Position numbers and translations under genes: made by a program. The notes beneath the pieces are model-generated. The model was given only the letters and a program-made list of their open reading frames with translations. It searched no databases and was not told the DNA's origin. From a virus, in IMG/VR virus record IMGVR_UViG_3300006802_000808, positions 1 to 20,031 of that record: a stretch of 20,031 bases of DNA; one strand, 5' to 3'. Below are positions 1-7,094 of this stretch, piece after piece (the stretch's first letter is position 1; every line of letters starts with the position of its first letter).

Positions 1-29
1 ATAGCCTTGAAACGGTCTATCTGACTCAT
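1..29 (-). CDS. Start of a further minus-strand gene (partial, leaves window)
   Basis: Reading leftwards from an ATG at 29-27, the frame opens as MSQIDRFKA and is still open at base 1. A purine-rich GAGAAAGAAGA sits immediately upstream and could serve as a weak ribosome binding site. The start lies directly after the T-run of the terminator at 43-67, so this gene is next in line on the same strand, expressed by readthrough or from its own promoter. Nine residues are too few to name a product. Gene density and the good start context make a real gene more likely than chance. Confidence 0.45.
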
Positions 30-42
30 TCTTCTTTCTCAG

Positions 43-67
43 TAAAAAGGGGGCCTTACGGCCCCCT
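43..67 (-). terminator. Rho-independent terminator after the SSB-like gene
   Basis: GGGGGCC at 49-55 pairs perfectly with GGCCCCC at 60-66 around a 4-base loop, and the A48/T67 pair adds an eighth pair. On the minus strand the hairpin is followed by TTTTTACT (48 down to 41), the layout of an intrinsic terminator. It lies 9 bases past the stop codon of the gene at 76-837 and so marks the end of that three-gene run. Confidence 0.85.
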
Positions 68-75
68 GTGAAACA

Positions 76-837
76 TCAAAAGGGAGCGTCTTCCGAAGAA
101 GGAGCAGTGCCTTCGTGCTTGACCTTCACGTCACCAGCTTTGATCGACTGAGCAAAGGCCTTAGCCGTTTGGTATACCCCCACATCTTCAACAGAGCCTA
201 CCCGCTCGACTTCCCAGCCGTACCACTTGCCCTTGTCATTGGACTCGCTGACGGTGGTGAGGCGGTAGACCTGACTGTACATCGGAGGCGTGTACAGGCC
301 TGACTTACCATTCAATTTAACACTCATCATCATGCTGTTCCACTTCCTGCTTTTCTTAAGCTGAGTGGACTTCATGACGATCAACGCAGGACTCGGGACC
401 CCTGCATCGTCCAACACCATCACGTAGTGATTGGCGGTGTTCTCGATGTAGTTGCCGTTGTCCAGATAGTCGCGGTTGTCACCGGGCTCGCGGTGCGTCT
501 TCGACAGGATGTCACTGGTCGCCGGGTGCATCGCAATAGGCGCGCCGCTGCCGCTGCCACGCGGTGCCCATTCGATGTACTGGCGCAAGTAAGAACACGG
601 AACCACGAGAATTCCCTTCTTACCGTCGTACAGTTGTCCCGTCACGGTGTTGTAAATCATGCCCGGCATCGCGCCCTCAACATCGCCCACTTCAGGGCTG
701 GTGGCGGTTAGCAGTCTCAGGAACGGAAGAGCAAAGTCCTCCTGCCCCATCGAGTCAAACCCATCAAATGAATCCTCTTCAAACACGGAGAGGACGGCAA
801 GTGACTTCTCTTTCGTTGCAGCTACTTCTTTAGTCAT
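76..837 (-). CDS. Putative phage ssDNA-binding-type protein with SSB-like acidic C-terminal tip
   Basis: The product is 253 aa. I do not recognise the fold from sequence. The core from about residue 35 to 100 (DFALPFLRLLTATSPEV, then NTVTG and KGILVVPC) looks like a conserved domain of phage hypothetical proteins encoded near replication genes. The C-terminus is Ser/Glu/Asp-rich and ends SSEDAPF, closely resembling the acidic D-x-P-F tip that bacterial and phage SSBs use to dock partner proteins. The site AAAGGA overlaps the TAA stop of the upstream Gp157-like gene, with 12 bases between the two coding regions, so translational coupling is likely. It is last before the terminator. ssDNA binding or recombination mediation is an inference from the tail and the location beside helicase and nuclease genes. 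Confidence 0.6.
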   Translation of the reverse strand: MTKEVAATKEKSLAVLSVFEEDSFDGFDSMGQEDFALPFLRLLTATSPEVGDVEGAMPGMIYNTVTGQLYDGKKGILVVPCSYLRQYIEWAPRGSGSGAPIAMHPATSDILSKTHREPGDNRDYLDNGNYIENTANHYVMVLDDAGVPSPALIVMKSTQLKKSRKWNSMMMSVKLNGKSGLYTPPMYSQVYRLTTVSESNDKGKWYGWEVERVGSVEDVGVYQTAKAFAQSIKAGDVKVKHEGTAPSSEDAPF

Positions 838-849
838 GTGTAGTTTCCT

Positions 850-1401
850 TTAAGATTTAATTACGGCCTTCTGGCCCGTGTAGGCACCAAAAAGCTCGCT
901 GGGGAACTCGTTGCCGCGTTCCACCTGCTCACGAACCCATGCCTTCAAGGTCATGGGCTCTACCTTCTCCGTCTGTTCGACTGGATAGCCGTTCTGACGA
1001 AGATTCTCCAACAACCCCGAGCAAAGTTCATCTTCACCGCGCCCGAAGCGCACGCTGACGATGTTCTTGATGAGGTCATCATGTCCGTGGTCCCTGAGCC
1101 ATTGGAAGGCTTCCGCTCGCCGTGCTTCTGAGATCGACGCACTGTAGTACGCCTTAATCTCAATCTGCGAGCCATCGTCCATCTTCAGTGAACGCACACC
1201 GAATGAGGCTAGCGCCTCCGGGATGGCTTCTTCAAGCAGTTTGCGATACTGCTCCTTGCGTTCCTTCACAACCGACTCTAAGTCTTCCAGCTCTTTCTCA
1301 AGTTCTTTGGCACGTTTGGCAAGCTTAGCTACGCCTTCGATGCCTTCATCTTCCATCACAAAGATGGAAGCTTCCTTCTCAAACAGTTCGTTGAGTTTCA
1401 T
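850..1401 (-). CDS. Gp157-like phage protein with N-terminal coiled coil
   Basis: The product is 183 aa from the ATG at 1401. A longer frame from 1476 exists, but the internal Met has a strong AAAGGAG seven bases upstream and forms a TAATG junction with the preceding gene, so I choose 1401. Residues about 20-60 are a charged Leu/Lys/Glu-rich coiled coil. The middle (FGVRSLKMDDGSQIEIKAYYSA region) and the C-terminal segment ending FGAYTGQKAVIKS look like a globular domain. The architecture resembles Gp157-type phage proteins, whose biochemical role is not established; some members are associated with altered phage resistance. Co-translation with its neighbours suggests a function in replication or recombination. 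The family assignment is moderate and the function is unknown. Confidence 0.6.
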   Translation of the reverse strand: MKLNELFEKEASIFVMEDEGIEGVAKLAKRAKELEKELEDLESVVKERKEQYRKLLEEAIPEALASFGVRSLKMDDGSQIEIKAYYSASISEARRAEAFQWLRDHGHDDLIKNIVSVRFGRGEDELCSGLLENLRQNGYPVEQTEKVEPMTLKAWVREQVERGNEFPSELFGAYTGQKAVIKS

Positions 1402-1724
1402 TAGCTTTCTCCTTTCTGAAACAGGTCGACTTGGATAGGGATGTAGCGTCTTTCGAGCTTGTCCCATTTCAAGCACTTGAACCGTCCTTTGTTCTTGTAG
1501 GCCGCATACGCACTGATGATGCCTATGGCGGTAGGGTCTCCAATGAACAGCAGATAGTCCTCGTCCGTGAAATTCTCCAGTTTCCTGCGGATACGAGCAA
1601 CAGTTGGTCCTATCGAAAAAGCCACCTGCGAGTTAGGGGGCAGGATGGTTTCGATGTTGCCGTAGTTCAATGCGCTAGTGATGTTATGCCGGTCTGTTTC
1701 AGACACGACGTAGACAGTTGGCAC
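1401..1724 (-). CDS. Hypothetical phage protein, 107 aa, GTG start
   Basis: This is the first gene of the leftward early-type operon. The frame can be extended to 1784, but that extension runs through the divergent promoter region. A GTG at 1724 has AAAGGAG exactly seven bases upstream, the same site and spacing as the next gene, so I take GTG as the start (mature order V-P-T-V-Y-V-V-S). The protein is small, soluble-looking and mixed alpha/beta, with no signal peptide or membrane segment. A LLFIGDPTAIGIISAYAA stretch around residues 64-81 is the most hydrophobic part and looks like a buried strand-helix. The stop TAA overlaps the ATG of the Gp157-like gene (TAATG). I do not recognise the family. 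Confidence 0.65.
   Translation of the reverse strand: MPTVYVVSETDRHNITSALNYGNIETILPPNSQVAFSIGPTVARIRRKLENFTDEDYLLFIGDPTAIGIISAYAAYKNKGRFKCLKWDKLERRYIPIQVDLFQKGES
1409..1415 (-). promoter_or_regulatory. Ribosome binding site deciding the Gp157-like start
   Basis: AAAGGAG on the minus strand, seven bases before the ATG at 1401. It lies inside the last codons of the upstream gene and supports the internal start over the longer frame from 1476. Confidence 0.8.
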
Positions 1725-1731
1725 CTGATTT

Positions 1732-1738
1732 CTCCTTT
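1732..1738 (-). promoter_or_regulatory. Ribosome binding site deciding the GTG start at 1724
   Basis: AAAGGAG on the minus strand with a seven-base spacer to GTG. It is identical in sequence and spacing to the site of the following gene, which argues that this GTG rather than an upstream ATG is used. It abuts the palindrome at 1739-1751. Confidence 0.8.
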
Positions 1739-1765
1739 CTTCGTGACGAAGCCGAGTGTACACTC
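1739..1765. promoter_or_regulatory. Two adjacent perfect palindromes, candidate operators
   Basis: CTTCGT-G-ACGAAG at 1739-1751 is a perfect 6+1+6 inverted repeat. GAGTGTACACTC at 1754-1765 is a perfect 12-base palindrome. They are two bases apart and lie between divergent genes, the usual place for a dimeric repressor site. An alternative for the first is an RNA hairpin next to the leftward ribosome binding site. Confidence 0.45.
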
Positions 1766-1804
1766 CCAATCGCGGCAGATGCAAGCCGTCAGAAAGAGAG
1801 ATAT

Positions 1805-3280
1805 ATGAATACCGAATTTTATGAATTTTATGAATTTTTAGCCAATTATCCCTTCAAGAACAAGCCTTTCCTACATCAGAAAGCCTACCTAAGTAGGTTC
1901 TGGGACAGGGAGGTTGGTGCTCTGTTCGCAGACATGGGCACTGGCAAATCCTTCATGGTCATCAACAACATCGCGATGTTGTATGACTTGGGGAAGGTCA
2001 CTGCCGCCCTGATTGTAGCGCCGAAAGGTGTCTACCGGAACTGGGTCGACAGTGAACTGCCCAAGCATCTGCCTTCACACATTGTCCATCGTATAGCGCT
2101 TTGGTCGCCCAGTCCACGCAAAGCTGAGGCAGATGCGTTGAACAAGGTGATGGAGGTGACCGAAGACCTGAAGATACTGGTCATGAACATTGAGGCGTTG
2201 TCCACGGTCAAGGGAATGAAGTTCGCGCAGCTTTTCCTGCAGTGCTTCCCTGCCCTGATGGCGATTGACGAAAGTACGACGATCAAGACGCCGTCCGCCC
2301 AACGTGCAAAAAACGCCGTAAAAATAGGCAAATACGCCAAGTATCGCCGCATCATGACAGGCTCCCCGGTCACCAAAAGTCCGATGGACCTGTACCAGCA
2401 ATGCCTGTTCCTGTCCGAAGAGTGCCTGAACCTCGCCAGCTACTATGCGTTCCAGTCCCGGTATGCAGTGACCATTGAGCGCAACATGGCGCGGCACAGC
2501 TTCAAGCAGATAGTGGGCTACCGCAAACTGGATGAGCTGCAAGAGAAGCTGGATGAGTTCAGTTTCCGAGTGACCAAGGCCGAATGCTTGGACTTGCCAG
2601 ACAAACTGTACACGAAACGCGAAGTGGACCTGACAGAAGAGCAAGGCAAAGCGTACATGGAGATGAAGAACATGGCGTTGGCCTTGTTCGAAGACGGTCA
2701 GATGACCAGTACGATCAATGCACTCACCCAGCTGATGCGACTGCATCAGATTGTGTGTGGGCACATCAAGCTGGACAACGGCGAAGTGCGGGAAATCCCC
2801 AGTAACCGTATCAAAGAGCTGATAAGCCTGACTGAGGAGTTCGAAGGCAAGGCAATCATCTGGGCGACGTACCGACACGACATTGAGGCGATCAAACTAG
2901 AGCTTCAGAAGATATACGGCATGAACAGTGTCGGGACGTACTACGGGGACACAGAAGAAGAGGACCGGCAGGCGGCTGTCCGCAACTTCCAAGACCCTGA
3001 CAGCGAGATGCGGTTCTTCGTAGGCAACCCTCGGACAGGCGGCTACGGTCTCACGCTCACTGCTGCCAGTGTCGTCATCTACTACAGCAATTCCTTTGAC
3101 TTGGAAGTGCGGATGCAGTCGGAAGACCGTGCTCACCGCATCGGACAGACCAAGAACGTGACCTATGTGGACCTGATTGCGCCGAAGACGGTGGACGAGA
3201 AGATAGTGCAGGCCCTCAGGAACAAGATCGACATCGCCAATCAGGTGCTAGGGGAGGAAATCAAAGCATGGTTAGTCTGA
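1805..3280 (+). CDS. SNF2-family superfamily 2 helicase/DNA translocase
   Basis: The product is 491 aa. The ATG at 1805 is chosen because it follows AAAGAGAG, whereas the frame upstream runs into the divergent promoter. Two RecA-like lobes are clear: Walker A DMGTGKS at residues 43-49, motif Ia VAPKGVYRNW at 71-80, a DEST box (DEAH-type motif II) at 155-158, motif III TGSP at 185-188, the second lobe from about 340, motif V GGYGLTLTAAS at 412-422, and motif VI QSEDRAHRIGQ at 438-448. This motif set is typical of SNF2 ATPases, which translocate on or remodel dsDNA using ATP. The stop overlaps the next gene by 13 bases. In phages such enzymes sit with replication and recombination genes. Which step it serves here (replication, fork processing or nuclease loading) is inferred from the nuclease partner. 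Confidence 0.93.
   Translation: MNTEFYEFYEFLANYPFKNKPFLHQKAYLSRFWDREVGALFADMGTGKSFMVINNIAMLYDLGKVTAALIVAPKGVYRNWVDSELPKHLPSHIVHRIALWSPSPRKAEADALNKVMEVTEDLKILVMNIEALSTVKGMKFAQLFLQCFPALMAIDESTTIKTPSAQRAKNAVKIGKYAKYRRIMTGSPVTKSPMDLYQQCLFLSEECLNLASYYAFQSRYAVTIERNMARHSFKQIVGYRKLDELQEKLDEFSFRVTKAECLDLPDKLYTKREVDLTEEQGKAYMEMKNMALALFEDGQMTSTINALTQLMRLHQIVCGHIKLDNGEVREIPSNRIKELISLTEEFEGKAIIWATYRHDIEAIKLELQKIYGMNSVGTYYGDTEEEDRQAAVRNFQDPDSEMRFFVGNPRTGGYGLTLTAASVVIYYSNSFDLEVRMQSEDRAHRIGQTKNVTYVDLIAPKTVDEKIVQALRNKIDIANQVLGEEIKAWLV
1814..1840 (+). repeat. Three tandem 9-mers at the helicase N-terminus
   Basis: GAATTTTAT at 1814-1822 and 1823-1831, followed by GAATTTTTA at 1832-1840. In frame it encodes Glu-Phe-Tyr twice and then Glu-Phe-Leu. 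The stretch is strikingly AT-rich compared with its surroundings. Confidence 0.9.
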
Positions 3281-3954
3281 TTCCATGGAATAAGTTGTAC
3301 AAGTATGAGGCGCTTGAACGGATAGACTCGACCGAGGGCCGGAAGTACGTCTATGGCGACCAGCGCCTGCCCAGCGTGACCACCATTCTGTCGGCTACAG
3401 GCGACAAGTCGTCCCTTGAGGCGTGGGCCGCGAGGGTTGGGCCAGAGAACGCGGAGAATATCAAAAACGAGGCGTCCACTATCGGGACGCATATGCACAC
3501 GGTGATGGAGCGGCTGCTCGCGCACAAGGACCTGCCCCGCCCGACCAACTGGCTGATGACGCAAGGCTATGAAATGGGATACCGCCTTGTGAATCAATAT
3601 TTTAAACACTTGGAATGCGTGTTCGGCTCAGAAGTGCCGCTGTTCTACCCGGAGAAGTACGCTGGAACAGCGGATTTGGTAGGGGTCTATCGAGGCAGGC
3701 AGGCCATCATAGACTTCAAGCAGTCAAACAAGCCGAAGAAAAAAGAATGGATTCAAAACTACTTCCACCAGCTTGCTGCATATGCCATGGCTCATGATCA
3801 AGTCCACGGCACCTCGATTGACTACGGGGTGATTCTAATGGCCGTCAGGGATGGCACCACTGCGGAGTTCACCACAGTGGGCCATGAGTTCAAGTCGTAT
3901 AAAGAGACGTGGATGCGCCGCGTAGAGCAGTACTACGCGGGCATCGGAGGTTGA
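3268..3954 (+). CDS. PD-(D/E)XK nuclease (RecB/Cas4-like phage exonuclease)
   Basis: The product is 228 aa. The ATG lies inside the last codons of the helicase gene, with GGGAGG about ten bases upstream, so the pair is translationally coupled. The catalytic core is readable in order: GTHMH at residues 73-77 (metal-ligand His), GTAD with Asp136, the DxK signature IDFK with Asp149 and Lys151, then QLAAY with Gln168 and Tyr172. That order (H, D, DxK, QxxxY) matches RecB-type PD-(D/E)XK nucleases, including Cas4 and phage exonucleases. There is no Cys cluster for the Fe-S centre found in many Cas4 proteins. It probably resects or trims DNA ends together with the helicase. Its last codons overlap the 3' end of the convergent gene at 3933-7085 by 22 bases. 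Confidence 0.88.
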   Translation: MVSLIPWNKLYKYEALERIDSTEGRKYVYGDQRLPSVTTILSATGDKSSLEAWAARVGPENAENIKNEASTIGTHMHTVMERLLAHKDLPRPTNWLMTQGYEMGYRLVNQYFKHLECVFGSEVPLFYPEKYAGTADLVGVYRGRQAIIDFKQSNKPKKKEWIQNYFHQLAAYAMAHDQVHGTSIDYGVILMAVRDGTTAEFTTVGHEFKSYKETWMRRVEQYYAGIGG

Positions 3955-6900
3955 GGCGGCGGCATCTGCAGCGTCGTGTCGTTAGGGAACAACGACTGCA
4001 GCATCATCCGCGACTGCGTGTTGGGCGGACCTCCCGGAGGGGGACCGCCAGCAGGCGGCTGGGGGCCTGCGCCTTGGCCCGGGGGCAACGTCCCACGGGT
4101 CTGCACTCCCGGAGGGAGCGTGCGCCTCTGCGGACCCTGCATTTCCCTGAGCTGCTCCTCCGCTTCCTCAGGAAGTACGTCTGGAATCTGCGGGCTCATT
4201 GCGGTGTAGCCTGCGGAATACAGATAGGCTCCCATTTGGCGCAGGAACAATGCCTTTTCTTTTGCCGTTTTACCTTTTCGCAAAAGAAGAAAGGTCAACT
4301 GAGGGTCAATAGCAGCCTCTTCCAAAATCGTTCTGACCTGTGTAGCAGGCATCTTGTCAAAAAGCTGTTCTGCATATCTCGCGGTTTGACCTGCAATGAC
4401 CAAGGACCCCGGTCCTTTGGGGGCAAACAGGGATGCCGCTTTTGCACCAAATAACCTAGCTGCAAAGCCGGACATAGCCTCTGATAGCTCTTCATCAACC
4501 GGCACATCCGCCCGGCCCTTAATGGCTTTCTCAATCCGCTCCATAGGGGCAAGGAGCTTGGAAAGGTTTTTATATTCCGAAAGCGACATCACTTTGTTGC
4601 TGGACAGTACCCGCGCAAGAGAAGGCCCATCTGGCGTGATGCCCTTGTAAAAGAAATCCTTGTACTTCTGGGGACTGAAATTATTTGCCCCACCAGCTTT
4701 TTCATAAGCAAGTGAATAGAGGCTTGATTTCAAACCATTGAGAGCAGAAGGCCCTGCGGTTTTCGCTGTACGAATAATCCTCTGTAGCTGGAGAACAGGG
4801 GACTTGCTGTTCAGCGCAGTAGAAAGAGCATCAGCGGGACTTGCGCCATTCAGTACTGCGGAAAAGTCCTGCTCATTAAGTAGCCGTCGTCCCTCTACGC
4901 TCGCTGGGTCGGTGATAGACCGCACGGCATTCTCTGCCTTAAGGGCGTCAGTAAGGTCGTCTGTCAGCCCTACTTTATCCAATACATCCTTGTTCTCTGT
5001 GATGAATCGAGAAAGCCTGTTCGGGTCAAGAGTTTCCGCGCCTGTGATCGGATTACGAGTGATTGCGTTGTTCGCAGCAGTCAACATGAAGGCTTTTTGC
5101 GCCTCACGTATGGTCACCGCTCTGTCTTGCGCAATATCCGCAAAAGGCGCGAGGGCAAGTGCCTCCTTGCTTCGTTTTCCTCCTTTTGCAACCGCTTCTC
5201 GATACAGTTGGGACATCATACCTACCGCATTTTCAACATCTGAAAACCGCTTGGCAGTAACGTCTCCAGCTTTTGCAAAAGCTTTAGCCACTAAAAGCTC
5301 TGCAGGTATTTTTTCTCCGCCTTTTTTGTTGACAGCTCCTACATCTCCCGCAAAAGTACGAGTGTAGTAGTCATTAAACTTACGTGAAAAAGTACGGGCC
5401 TTGTCATAAGCGGAAATGTTCAATGTCTCAAGGTCATTAAGCGCCGCAGACGCCATCTTCCCATAAAGATTGGCCATGGCCATGTTGCCCGCTCCAGCGG
5501 CCTCTCGTGCATACGCCAACATGTCGCCTCGAATGCGAATGAGGTCTGGGACTTCCGTTTCTTTCACAATTGGGGCAAACGTAGCAGGAGCCGTAAGCGT
5601 GTCAGGCATGCCCGCCTTTGTCTTTTTCCCCTGTAAAGGAGCGGACAAGAACTCCTGAGGAACCTTCCCTGTCTCAAGGTACTCTCTAGTTTTTTTACCC
5701 GCTTCGTAACGAGCAAGGGCCTTGTCGTCGACGCCAAGTCTAGTCATTATTTTCTTGATTTCTGTTGGCACTTGCGCCTGATAACGCTCCGGCGTCATGG
5801 TGCTGACGAAATCCATAAACGTCTCGCCCAAGCTAGAGGGGCGGACCTTCTTTGCCTGAACGCCTTTTGCGCCTATCTTGAAGGACTTCCTGTACGCCTC
5901 TTCCCAAAGTGCACTTTCGTACTGTCGCGCATCTGCCAAGGCTTCCATCTGGGTATCATGGACGATACGCCCAATCTGTCTCCTAGTGGCCGGGCTGTCT
6001 ACCCGAATAGCGGCTATCCGACTTGCCGCTTCGGATTGAGCCTGAAGGCGGCTGGCTTCAAGCATAGAGGTGTATAGGTTTTCCTGCATTTTGGCCGCGG
6101 CAGTAAGAAGCTCCGGGTCTCCAATGGCTCGGAGGGAATCAATCACCCCTTGATAGGCTCTAAAGGAATCGCGGCCTTTCTGATCAATCCTTGAAAGAAA
6201 TGTGGGATTTTTAGACGCGAGTGATTTTTCAAGTCCAATAAGGATAGGGCTACCCGTTGCTTGTGCAGCAGTAGGATCAGCTCCAACTGCCCGTTGTATT
6301 TTTTGCAATTGCTTCTGCAGCTCTATGGGGTCTTCCCCGCTCCTCTGCAGAACGTCAACAAGAAGAGTGGCGGCACGTTCTTCCCTGCCTCCTTTTGAGA
6401 GAGACTTAATTCGGTTCTTGATGAACGTAGTCAACGGACCTACCTGTCCAATAACGAACTTAAATGGAGAAACGGCTCCTCCCACAACTTCTGCTCCGAA
6501 ACGAGTAACAGCATCGCCCGGATCGTAGCTCTCGGCCACCGCAGCCCCTACACCTGCACCTGCTGCGCTAGAAGCTTCTGTCAGAAGATAAGACTTAGGA
6601 AACTTACGGGCTTTCATCCCAAGTTCAGAAATGAACCTGCCAAGAAGCGAGTTTCCGTAAGAAGCGGGAAGGAAAAAGGCAGCAGGAGCCATCGCGATGC
6701 CCGTGCCAAAGGTCTTTCCCCCCTCTCGATAAGGGACGGTCGCCTCGTCTTCCTCCTCTGGAACTATATACTTAAAAGCGAAGTCTCCTGCCAGTCCCCC
6801 TAAAAAACCTCCGGTAATTGCTCCAAGTCCCCCTCCAGCCATTGCTCCCGGAGGACCTGCCGCAGCCACTCCAATTAGCGCGCCTGCTTTTGCGCCTCCA

Positions 6901-7085
6901 ATCATCCCCGTAAGAGCAGTACCGCCGGTATAAGCACCTTCCTCAATCCCTCGAAGGATTGCCGCCCTTTTTTCCTCAGCCGTAGCGCCATCTGAGACTT
7001 GAACAAGTCTGCGTCCACGGTCCCCAGAGGGTTTTTCAAATGCCACCGTTTCATCAACGGGAACAAGTCGGCGGGTGTTGGCCAT
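3933..7085 (-). CDS. Large putative internal virion/DNA-ejection protein (1050 aa)
   Basis: The protein opens with a doubled motif, RRLVPVDE near residue 5 and RRLVQVSD near residue 25. A glycine-zipper segment at about 54-100 (GGTALTG, GGAKAGALIG, GGFLGGLAG) could cross or insert into a membrane. Further hydrophobic Gly/Ala patches lie at 125-145 and 170-185. The long middle, about 230-970, is helical and charged. The last 75 residues are Pro/Gly-rich, then carry SRMMLQSLFPND, a tail I associate with environmental phage virion proteins. Size, position in the structural block and membrane-active segments suggest an ejection protein comparable in role to T7 gp15/gp16. No transglycosylase or protease motif is visible. 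The start has AAGGA overlapping the upstream stop. The role is inferred. Confidence 0.6.
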   Translation of the reverse strand: MANTRRLVPVDETVAFEKPSGDRGRRLVQVSDGATAEEKRAAILRGIEEGAYTGGTALTGMIGGAKAGALIGVAAAGPPGAMAGGGLGAITGGFLGGLAGDFAFKYIVPEEEDEATVPYREGGKTFGTGIAMAPAAFFLPASYGNSLLGRFISELGMKARKFPKSYLLTEASSAAGAGVGAAVAESYDPGDAVTRFGAEVVGGAVSPFKFVIGQVGPLTTFIKNRIKSLSKGGREERAATLLVDVLQRSGEDPIELQKQLQKIQRAVGADPTAAQATGSPILIGLEKSLASKNPTFLSRIDQKGRDSFRAYQGVIDSLRAIGDPELLTAAAKMQENLYTSMLEASRLQAQSEAASRIAAIRVDSPATRRQIGRIVHDTQMEALADARQYESALWEEAYRKSFKIGAKGVQAKKVRPSSLGETFMDFVSTMTPERYQAQVPTEIKKIMTRLGVDDKALARYEAGKKTREYLETGKVPQEFLSAPLQGKKTKAGMPDTLTAPATFAPIVKETEVPDLIRIRGDMLAYAREAAGAGNMAMANLYGKMASAALNDLETLNISAYDKARTFSRKFNDYYTRTFAGDVGAVNKKGGEKIPAELLVAKAFAKAGDVTAKRFSDVENAVGMMSQLYREAVAKGGKRSKEALALAPFADIAQDRAVTIREAQKAFMLTAANNAITRNPITGAETLDPNRLSRFITENKDVLDKVGLTDDLTDALKAENAVRSITDPASVEGRRLLNEQDFSAVLNGASPADALSTALNSKSPVLQLQRIIRTAKTAGPSALNGLKSSLYSLAYEKAGGANNFSPQKYKDFFYKGITPDGPSLARVLSSNKVMSLSEYKNLSKLLAPMERIEKAIKGRADVPVDEELSEAMSGFAARLFGAKAASLFAPKGPGSLVIAGQTARYAEQLFDKMPATQVRTILEEAAIDPQLTFLLLRKGKTAKEKALFLRQMGAYLYSAGYTAMSPQIPDVLPEEAEEQLREMQGPQRRTLPPGVQTRGTLPPGQGAGPQPPAGGPPPGGPPNTQSRMMLQSLFPNDTTLQMPPPQPPMPA

Positions 7086-7094
7086 TCCTTTTCC

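Larger units (their letters stand above)
1725..1804. promoter_or_regulatory. Divergent promoter/operator region
   Basis: This 80-base gap separates the GTG of the leftward gene (1724) from the ATG of the rightward helicase gene (1805), so both operons should initiate here. It holds the AAAGGAG site of the leftward gene, two adjacent palindromes, and an AAAGAGAG-like site before the helicase. No convincing sigma-70 -35/-10 pair stands out. TACACT inside the second palindrome resembles a -10 element on either strand (4 of 6 bases), but the matching -35 positions are poor. Confidence 0.5.

Noticed and set aside
1402-1476. N-terminal extension of the Gp157-like protein from 1476
   Set aside because: It would overlap the upstream gene by 75 bases, while the internal ATG at 1401 has a strong AAAGGAG site and a TAATG junction.
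2075-2878. A 267-codon minus-strand open frame inside the helicase gene
   Set aside because: It is antisense to conserved helicase motifs. Its His/Leu/Gln-rich composition and lack of an initiation site mark it as a shadow frame.
3268-3954. Cas4 of a CRISPR adaptation module
   Set aside because: The nuclease core fits, but no four-Cys Fe-S cluster, cas1/cas2 or CRISPR repeat is present. A phage recombination nuclease is simpler.
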